A stretch of DNA of 41,487 nucleotides from Oscillibacter sp. (GTDB lineage Bacteria > Bacillota > Clostridia > Oscillospirales > Oscillospiraceae). This document shows positions 26,438 through 31,930 of this stretch, piece after piece. Position 1 is the stretch's first letter; every line of letters begins with the position of its first letter. The notes beneath the pieces were generated by a model that had not been told where the DNA came from, did not search any database, and was given only the letters and a program-made list of their open reading frames with translations. The translations under genes were made by a program, and so were the position numbers. Location of the stretch: assembly GCA_003539495.1 (NCBI GenBank), contig DPPB01000027.1, positions 1 to 41,487 of the forward strand. Direction: 5' to 3'.

Positions 26438-27943
26438 TTACGATTGGCTATCCTCTGTCCCGTTCAGCACATTTTGGATCATCTCCCGGGCCGTCTGCAC
26501 AGATGCCTCGTTCTGCGGCATGACCCATGCCACAGCTCCGCCCAGAGAGTAGCACGGCTGACTGGTGCTGCCGCTGCCCTGGGTCACGGCGTAGGTATCT
26601 ATTTTCCATTCAGACATGCTGGTCAGCTGTGTGCGCACCAAGGCCGTTATATCCTCATAGCTGAGGTTTGTGGTCATATTGTTGGAAACCGCCGCCAGGA
26701 TGCTCTGATAATTCACCAGGGTCGAAGCCTTGGTCAGCTTGGCCGTCAGCGCCTGCAGGATAGCCATCTGGTTCTTGCCCCGCTGGTTATCGCCGTCGGC
26801 AAAGCCGTAGCGCTCCCGGGCAAAGGCCAGCGCCTTGGCGCCGTCCATGTGGTTAACACCTTCCACCACTTCCCGGTCAATCTCCCCGGACTTAGAGCAG
26901 GCGTTGGTGCTCAGGGTAAAGCTCAGGGGGGAAACCACGTCGATCCCGCCCACAGCGTCTACAATATCCTTGAGTCCGTAGAAATTAATGCGGGCATAGT
27001 AGCTTACATCCACGCCATACAGGTTCTCCAGCGTGGCAATGGACTCCTCAATGCCGTAAATGCCCGCATGGGTAAGCTTGTCCATCTGTCCGTTCCTCGC
27101 CAGGGGCACATAGTAGTCTCTGGGCGTGTTCACCAGCAGGATCCGGTGGGTGGCGGGGTTGACCACCGCCAGGATATTCGTATCGCTCCGGGCACGGACG
27201 GATACATCCGTGCTGCGTGCGTCCGAGCCGCTGAGATAAATAATATAGCTGTCCGTCAGCACGTTCGTATTGGCAGGCACCACCTGCTCCGGCTCCTGGG
27301 CATAGTAAAACTCATGGATCAGCTTCACCTGATCCGAAAGGTTTGTCAGGCCGTCTGTCTCCTCCAGGGTGTCGAGAAATGCCTCGTTGAGCAGCATGGC
27401 GTCCACATCGCCGCTCAGCAGTGCGGAGGCCAGCTCCACCGAGGAGTCCAGCTCCTTTTCCTCCACCATGCCCACGGCATCCTCCATGTCCTTCAGGGCC
27501 CGCAGGGTGTTGTCCCGATCCGGCTGTGCGGCGATGCCCAGCAGATAGCCGCTCACGTCCTTCAGCTCCTTGGCCGGGTCATCTGTGCGGACATATACGC
27601 CCACGTAGATGCCCTCCTTCCGCTCCTTGGAGATGTCGCGGAACGCACCGGACACCTTTCCCACGGCCACCATGGCCACGAGCATGGCCGCCGTCAGCAG
27701 AAGGGCGATGACGCCGCACACGGTCTTGCCCACGTGCACCTTTCCCTTGCCCAGTTGCAGCCAGATGTGCAGGCCGTTGAGCAGCGCCAGGCCGCCGGTG
27801 ATGGCCCACACGATGCCCTTGTTCAGCAGGCCCGAGGTAAACAGCATGATCACCAGCACAACGCTGGCCACTGCCATCAGGCCCATGCAGGCCAGGCAGA
27901 AGATCTTCTGCCCGTTTATAGTCTTATTGTTTTTTTCGCTCAT
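26438..27943 (-). CDS. LytR-CpsA-Psr (LCP) family glycopolymer attachment enzyme
   Basis: A 501-residue protein with three N-terminal membrane segments within the first 110 residues and then an extracellular domain. The LCP core (about 230-400) is clear: SDTNILAVVNPATHRILLVNTPRDYYV, the THAGIYG segment, INFYGLKDIVDAVGGIDV and ALAFARERYGFADGDNQRGKNQ with conserved Arg and Asp. About 100 residues with a putative solute-binding or accessory fold lie between membrane part and core. LCP enzymes transfer lipid-linked polymers such as teichoic acid to peptidoglycan. The ATG at 27943 has GGGAGGA eight bases upstream; a longer in-frame start at 27997 would overlap the previous gene. It is probably the terminal enzyme of this locus. 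Confidence 0.92.
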   Translation of the reverse strand: MSEKNNKTINGQKIFCLACMGLMAVASVVLVIMLFTSGLLNKGIVWAITGGLALLNGLHIWLQLGKGKVHVGKTVCGVIALLLTAAMLVAMVAVGKVSGAFRDISKERKEGIYVGVYVRTDDPAKELKDVSGYLLGIAAQPDRDNTLRALKDMEDAVGMVEEKELDSSVELASALLSGDVDAMLLNEAFLDTLEETDGLTNLSDQVKLIHEFYYAQEPEQVVPANTNVLTDSYIIYLSGSDARSTDVSVRARSDTNILAVVNPATHRILLVNTPRDYYVPLARNGQMDKLTHAGIYGIEESIATLENLYGVDVSYYARINFYGLKDIVDAVGGIDVVSPLSFTLSTNACSKSGEIDREVVEGVNHMDGAKALAFARERYGFADGDNQRGKNQMAILQALTAKLTKASTLVNYQSILAAVSNNMTTNLSYEDITALVRTQLTSMSEWKIDTYAVTQGSGSTSQPCYSLGGAVAWVMPQNEASVQTAREMIQNVLNGTEDSQS

Positions 27944-27983
27944 TTTTGATTCCTCCCATAGGGTCTCACTTAGGGTCTCACTG

Positions 27984-29039
27984 TCACCGGATGACACCGT
28001 GCTTACGGTAGAAATTCCCCAGCTCGCCGTTGCGCTGACCGCCCCAAAGCTGGATGATATTCACGCCGGAGGAGGTATTGGCCTCGATGACGCAGTTGGT
28101 GCCGTCCTCCATCTTCACCACATCCCACGCCACAAAGTGCAAAAAAGGCAGGCTCTCCGCTAGGCTCACGATCTCCGCCTTGGTCTGCTCCCAATCCGGG
28201 ATTATCACCTGGTCAAAGCGGATGCCGGAGTCCGGATGCTCCTCATAAATCTGCGTGGTATGCAGGGACCCTGCATGGGACAGCCGCCCCGTTTCCAGGT
28301 CGATCTTGCACACAAGGCCGCCCTGGCTGGCGTTGTCCACAGGGATGGTCTTGGCCGTGCCCACCCGCTGCACGGCGAAAAACAGCTTGATCCTGCCGCT
28401 GTCAGGATCCCGCAGGGTGATCATGCGGATGGTGTTGCAGGTCTTGTCATACAGTCCCGCTGCGTAGGCGTGCTGGGTGATGGTCTCGGAGAGATACCAC
28501 TCGCTTTCCTTTTCAAATAACCGCTTCATTTCCTCGGCGGATTTTTTCTCCTGATCCACCCAAAAGTCCTGTCCGTCATAGCGCAGGCGGTGTACGCCGT
28601 TGCCCTTGCCCTTGCCGAAGGGCTTCATAAACGCCTCCCAGCGCCGGCGCAGGGTCTCCACGGCCACGGCGCCGTCCTTTGTGCAGTGGCCTGCATCCAC
28701 AATGCCCGCCCGGGTCTTCACCAGATAGACCTCCGGCACCCGGACATACTGCCGCAGCACCTCCGTGGCCACCACCTTGTTGTTGAGCATCTGGTCAAAG
28801 GGCTCGTTTATGTAGCGGGAGCGGTACCAATCAAACTCCGACAGGTACTCTTTCTTTTTCTTCCCGTCCAGGGCGTACAGCGCCCACTGGTCGGCCAAAA
28901 AGCCGCCGCAGAAGTTGGCCCGCAGCTTTGTAAGAAAGCCCACCTTCATGTGGTTGGGGGCAAACACGATCCGCCGCCAATACAGCACAAACAGCCGCAG
29001 GCGGTTAAAGCAATTCCGATACAGTTTAAAAACGTCCAT
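27984..29039 (-). CDS. single-domain ATP-grasp protein (sugar-transfer-associated family)
   Basis: A 351-residue protein of the same family as the two long ATP-grasp genes of this operon but with one domain. It shows FMKPFGKGKGNGVHRL (phosphate loop), LSETITQHAYAAGLY, NTIRMITLRD, NASQGGLVCKIDLETG and VAWDVVKMEDGTNCVIEANTSSG with an intact E-x-N. The basic N-terminus with FVLYWRRIVF may bind the membrane surface. Substrate unknown. The ATG at 29039 has only a weak purine stretch upstream. The gene lies 45 bp behind the nucleotidyltransferase gene and 40 bp before LCP. Confidence 0.82.
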   Translation of the reverse strand: MDVFKLYRNCFNRLRLFVLYWRRIVFAPNHMKVGFLTKLRANFCGGFLADQWALYALDGKKKKEYLSEFDWYRSRYINEPFDQMLNNKVVATEVLRQYVRVPEVYLVKTRAGIVDAGHCTKDGAVAVETLRRRWEAFMKPFGKGKGNGVHRLRYDGQDFWVDQEKKSAEEMKRLFEKESEWYLSETITQHAYAAGLYDKTCNTIRMITLRDPDSGRIKLFFAVQRVGTAKTIPVDNASQGGLVCKIDLETGRLSHAGSLHTTQIYEEHPDSGIRFDQVIIPDWEQTKAEIVSLAESLPFLHFVAWDVVKMEDGTNCVIEANTSSGVNIIQLWGGQRNGELGNFYRKHGVIR

Positions 29040-29084
29040 ATATGTACTTCTTTTCTTTTTTGGATTTCGCCGCAGGCGGTCCGG

Positions 29085-29657
29085 TCAGCAATTCGCCTTT
29101 TCCGCAAAGCGCCGATATTCTTCCTCTGTGTTAAAGCCGGTGGTCTCGTCCTCAATGCGGCATATCTCCGCACAGCCATCCCGCTGGGCCATTTCATACA
29201 GCTGCCAGCCCCGGCATGCGGGATCCTTCTCCTTCAGCTTCCGGATGCAGGCCTTTTGGTAGGCGCCGTCTGCCACCTTCACGGCAAATACCTCCGTGTC
29301 GTTCCTGGCAAAGCCCAGGGCCTTCACCGGCATCTCCACGATCCGGCGGATAGCCTGCTCAGTGTAGTACACATCGCCGTATAAGAAGCAGACATCATCA
29401 TCGATCAGCTCCCAGGTAAAGCGGTCGATCTCGCAGCTGTTGCTTTTCGGCTCATAGCGCACGGCTCCGGGAGCCTCGTAGTCGGGGTTATGGGATGTAA
29501 TAATGACCTGTGCCTCCGGCGCATAGCGCTGGGCCAGCCGCGCTGTGCGCAGCAGGATAGGCTCGCCGTGGACGGGGAGCAGATGCTTGGGAAGCTGGTG
29601 ATTATTCCACCGCTTCATCTTCCCGTCTGCCATAATGATGAATCTTTTTATAGCCAT
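29085..29657 (-). CDS. NTP-transferase-fold nucleotidyltransferase
   Basis: A 190-residue protein with the sugar-nucleotidyltransferase signature at the N-terminus: FIIMADGKMKRW (nucleotide loop) then LPKHLLPVHGEPIL. A later FLYGDVYYTE holds the metal-binding Asp. It is shorter than hexose-1-phosphate enzymes and closer in size to choline-phosphate or sugar-alcohol-phosphate cytidylyltransferases, so it may make the CDP-activated unit for the glycerophosphotransferase (inference). The ATG at 29657 begins the family-conserved N-terminus; no clear Shine-Dalgarno precedes it. It is the first gene of the operon, behind a leader of about 130 bases. Confidence 0.8.
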   Translation of the reverse strand: MAIKRFIIMADGKMKRWNNHQLPKHLLPVHGEPILLRTARLAQRYAPEAQVIITSHNPDYEAPGAVRYEPKSNSCEIDRFTWELIDDDVCFLYGDVYYTEQAIRRIVEMPVKALGFARNDTEVFAVKVADGAYQKACIRKLKEKDPACRGWQLYEMAQRDGCAEICRIEDETTGFNTEEEYRRFAEKANC

Positions 29658-29725
29658 AGTTCGTTTCTGCCAAGCAAGAAAGAAAAGTGACCGTTTGTTT
29701 TTTCTCTTGCATCTCCTCATTTTAG

Positions 29726-29787
29726 ATGTAAATGCAACATTTTGCCCGCTACAGGGCGTAGCAATGCTCATATGGCATGTAAATGCA
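29726..29787. repeat. direct repeat ATGTAAATGCA in the operon leader
   Basis: The 11-mer occurs at 29726-29736 and again at 29777-29787, starts 51 bases apart, between the promoter and the first gene of the polymer operon. The second copy overlaps the predicted transcription start. It could be a regulator binding site; this is inference. Confidence 0.5.
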
Positions 29788-29793
29788 TGTTAT

Positions 29794-29822
29794 ATTGTAT
29801 TCTATTTTCTTCGTAATGTAAA
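29794..29822 (-). promoter_or_regulatory. promoter of the surface-polymer operon
   Basis: On the minus strand: TTTACA (29822-29817), a 17-base spacer and TACAAT (29799-29794). The start would be near 29787. No other good promoter is visible on this strand before the 12 genes end at 15391, though gaps of 40-80 bases could hide weak ones. Confidence 0.7.
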
Positions 29823-29998
29823 GCCCCTAAGGAGAAAATGGACAAAAAAGGGAAAAAATGCAGAATCTGCGATGTTTTTCATATCCACTGTGCTAAGCCG
29901 GCGCCCCAAAGTCACCCCTCTCCGCTTAATTTCGGTAAATTTCGTCCGTTTTTGTCCTCCCCCTCTCTTTTTTTCACAAAACTATTGACGGTTATAGT

Positions 29999-30180
29999 TC
30001 TACAGCAGCGGGCCTGGCCACCGGCAAGCACCGGGCCTATGTGGGCGGCACCCTGGCGGCCAATCCCCTGTCGTGTTTGCCTATCTACACGGCCAACCTG
30101 TTCCTCCGTGCGGCGGCTGACACGCAGATGCTGTCCGAAGCCAGCACCGAAGCAATGCAAAACGGAGCCAAATTGGCTCC
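29999..30180 (+). pseudogene. remnant of a class III aminotransferase gene
   Basis: Inside the 601-base gap (29658-30258) one plus-strand frame reads like the middle of a class III (ornithine/GSA-type) aminotransferase: AAGLATGKHRAYVGGTLAANPLSC, then a helical stretch with SEASTEAMQNGAKLA. VGGTLAANPLS is the family segment near the cofactor phosphate. No start codon or N-terminal part is present, and the frame loses similarity near 30180, so both ends are lost. The rest of the gap holds the operon promoter, direct repeats and a terminator. The assignment rests on about 40 residues. Confidence 0.5.
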
Positions 30181-30186
30181 GTTTTG
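30158..30186. terminator. palindromic terminator-like hairpin
   Basis: A perfect 13-bp stem CAAAACGGAGCCA/TGGCTCCGTTTTG, loop AAT, T-rich on both strands. It lies about 70 bases beyond the stop of the minus-strand Crp/Fnr gene and can end transcription in that direction. Confidence 0.65.
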
Positions 30187-30258
30187 TTTCTGCCTCTTAC
30201 CGAGCTCCATCAGCAAATACTCCACAACCAATGATATATCCCTCACGGAGTCAAGCCG

Positions 30259-30921
30259 CTATATCCGCAAGATAAAATGGCTCTTGTGATAATCAAGGAG
30301 CCCTTCCTTTTTCATCCTTCCAAGCTCCTGTGACAGCCCGCTGCGCTCAACACCAAGATAATCCGCAAACTGCTGTCTTGAAAACGGAATCTCAAATTCG
30401 CAGGCTCTCCGCCGCTGCGCTTCTGCGGAGAGGAAGGACATGATTTTTGCCCGTGTAGTACGCTGTCCCATATGTGTGAGCTTTTCGCCTAAACGCAGGT
30501 TTTTCTCGGCAAGCTCACCGAGGAGGTTTCGTAGCACCCGGCTGTGGTGCGAGCAGGCGGACGGGCACACATCCATAATGCGCTTTACGTTTATGAACAT
30601 CACGGTGACAGGTGTTTCCGCCATAACACTCACATTTAGCCTGGAGCCGGGAGCGCAGGCATATGCGGCAGCAAAAGCCTGTCCCGGTCCCGCCTTGGAA
30701 AGAATATTGCGGTTTCCCCAAATATCCTCCTGCATGATCAGAACAGTTCCCGACAGCACAAGGCCGATCGCGTCCGCTGTATCACCGGTGCGCAGTACAA
30801 AGGTCTCTTTGGTGAAGTCCTTTTTCTCGGCCTTGAGACAAGTGAGCATCGGTGTCAATTCCTCCTCCGATATGCCGGAGAAGAGCCGGGCCGAACGGAT
30901 TACAGATAAATAATCTTTCAT
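30259..30921 (-). CDS. Crp/Fnr-family transcriptional regulator
   Basis: A 220-residue regulator. The N-terminal cyclic-nucleotide-binding-like beta barrel spans about 10-120 (FVLRTGDTADAIGLVLSGTV). A dimer helix follows, then a C-terminal winged helix (about 150-215) with FSRQQFADYLGVERSGLSQELGRMKKEGLL. It has no N-terminal cysteine cluster like FNR, so iron-sulfur sensing of that kind is unlikely. Homologues are often linked to hydroxylamine reductase or ferredoxin genes in anaerobes and respond to nitrosative or redox signals; this is family context, not shown here. It is divergent from a 4Fe-4S protein gene with palindromes between them. The ATG follows AGAGG. A TTGCTT-17-TAGAAT promoter is plausible. 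Confidence 0.9.
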   Translation of the reverse strand: MKDYLSVIRSARLFSGISEEELTPMLTCLKAEKKDFTKETFVLRTGDTADAIGLVLSGTVLIMQEDIWGNRNILSKAGPGQAFAAAYACAPGSRLNVSVMAETPVTVMFINVKRIMDVCPSACSHHSRVLRNLLGELAEKNLRLGEKLTHMGQRTTRAKIMSFLSAEAQRRRACEFEIPFSRQQFADYLGVERSGLSQELGRMKKEGLLDYHKSHFILRI

Positions 30922-30934
30922 AAAAACCTCTTTC

Positions 30935-30976
30935 GTTGAAAAATCAACCGACTTGTTGATTTAATTCTATTATAAT
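30935..30976 (+). promoter_or_regulatory. palindromic operator candidates and -10 of the 4Fe-4S protein gene
   Basis: GTTGA-AAAA-TCAAC (30935-30948) and the overlapping ATCAAC-CGACTT-GTTGAT (30943-30960) are perfect inverted repeats. A consensus TATAAT lies at 30971-30976 with no usable -35. With a start near 30983 the first palindrome is centred about 41.5 bases upstream, the place where Crp/Fnr activators bind at class II promoters. The site layout is seen; the regulator is inferred. Confidence 0.55.
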
Positions 30977-31004
30977 CAAATCACAAAAGCAAGGAGGTAT
31001 TGCA

Positions 31005-31715
31005 ATGAAACGGAGGATCATCGAAATCGATCAGAACAAGTGCAACGGCTGTGGTGCCTGTGCCGCCGCTTGTCATGAGGGCGCTATCGCCATGGTTGAC
31101 GGCAAGGCGCAGCTTATGCGGGATGACTACTGCGACGGCTTGGGCGATTGTCTGCCTGCCTGCCCCACCGGGGCCATCTCCTTTGTGGAGCGGGAGGCTG
31201 CCGCCTATGACGAGGCAGCGGTGCTGGCCAACAAGCAGCAGCGGATGCAGCAGACGGGGATGCGCCTTCCCGGCGGCTGCCCCGGTGCGCGGATGAAAAC
31301 GATCCGGCATACAGAGCCGGCAGGGCCCGCGGCCGCTCCTGCCGCCATGCAGAGCCGCCTCTCCCAGTGGCCAGTACAGATCAAGCTCGTTCCCGTGAAT
31401 GCGCCTTATTTTAACGGAGCAAAGCTGCTCATTGCCGCCGATTGCACCGCTTATGCCTATGCCGCCTTCCACGAGCGCTTCATGAAGGGACATATCACGC
31501 TGGTAGGCTGCCCCAAATTGGACAGCGTGGACTATTCCGAAAAGCTCACCGAGATCATTCGTAATAACGACATCAAGAGCGTGGTCATCGTGCGCATGGA
31601 GGTCCCCTGCTGCGGCGGATTGGAGCACGCCGCGAAAACAGCCCTGCAAAACAGCGGGAAATTCATTCCGTGGCAGGTTGTAACTCTTTCCACAGATGGA
31701 AATATACTGGATTAA
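31005..31715 (+). CDS. 4Fe-4S ferredoxin-type protein
   Basis: A 236-residue cytoplasmic protein. The N-terminus has one classical CxxCxxCxxxC set (CNGCGACAAACHEG) and a second, unusual set (CDGLGDCLPACPTGA) typical of this family. About 50 linker residues with GGCPGAR follow, then a C-terminal domain (about 125-236) with LLIAADCTAYAYAAFHE, LVGCPKLD and a further MEVPCCGG, so more metal or thiol chemistry is possible. In Clostridia and Bacteroidetes such genes stand beside Crp/Fnr regulators, sometimes with hcp; no hcp is present here. Role unknown, perhaps electron transfer under redox stress. The ATG at 31005 has an AAGGAGG site. Confidence 0.85.
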   Translation: MKRRIIEIDQNKCNGCGACAAACHEGAIAMVDGKAQLMRDDYCDGLGDCLPACPTGAISFVEREAAAYDEAAVLANKQQRMQQTGMRLPGGCPGARMKTIRHTEPAGPAAAPAAMQSRLSQWPVQIKLVPVNAPYFNGAKLLIAADCTAYAYAAFHERFMKGHITLVGCPKLDSVDYSEKLTEIIRNNDIKSVVIVRMEVPCCGGLEHAAKTALQNSGKFIPWQVVTLSTDGNILD

Positions 31716-31878
31716 AATTGCAATTTCGGGCAGGATCGTACCGCCGATGCCTGATGGAAGGCAGTGCAGGCCCCGGACAGCATTCTCCTTGGCAGTGTTT
31801 GACAGCTTCCGCTGTCTGCCCCGCTAAGGTTAACATGTAAGGCAGAAAAATCCTGTCTTAATATGACGCTGCCGTGTG

Positions 31879-31915
31879 CAAAAAGGAACACATCCCCTGG
31901 ATGTGTTCCTTTTTG
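31879..31915. terminator. bidirectional terminator between the 4Fe-4S and Sel1-repeat genes
   Basis: A 17-bp stem, 31879-31895 with 31899-31915 (core GGAACACATCC/GGATGTGTTCC flanked by AAAAA/TTTTT), loop CCT. It serves both convergent genes. A smaller GACAGC-TTCC-GCTGTC hairpin lies at 31801-31816. Confidence 0.85.
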
Positions 31916-31930
31916 TGCTGTTTGATTTTG

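Noticed and set aside
25908..26552. Plus-strand 214-codon frame with GSGSTP repeats
   Set aside because: It is the complement of the tandem repeat in the minus-strand surface protein. There is no ribosome site or signal peptide, and the repeat stays open in several frames because its period is 18.
26381..27949. Plus-strand 522-codon frame opposite the LCP gene
   Set aside because: Shadow of a well-supported LCP protein. It has a His/Gln/Gly-rich composition typical of complement frames and no ribosome site.
30041..30289. 82-codon plus-strand frame as an intact small gene
   Set aside because: Its first part is the aminotransferase-like remnant and its last part lies antisense to the Crp/Fnr gene through a terminator; there is no start signal, so it was described as a remnant instead.
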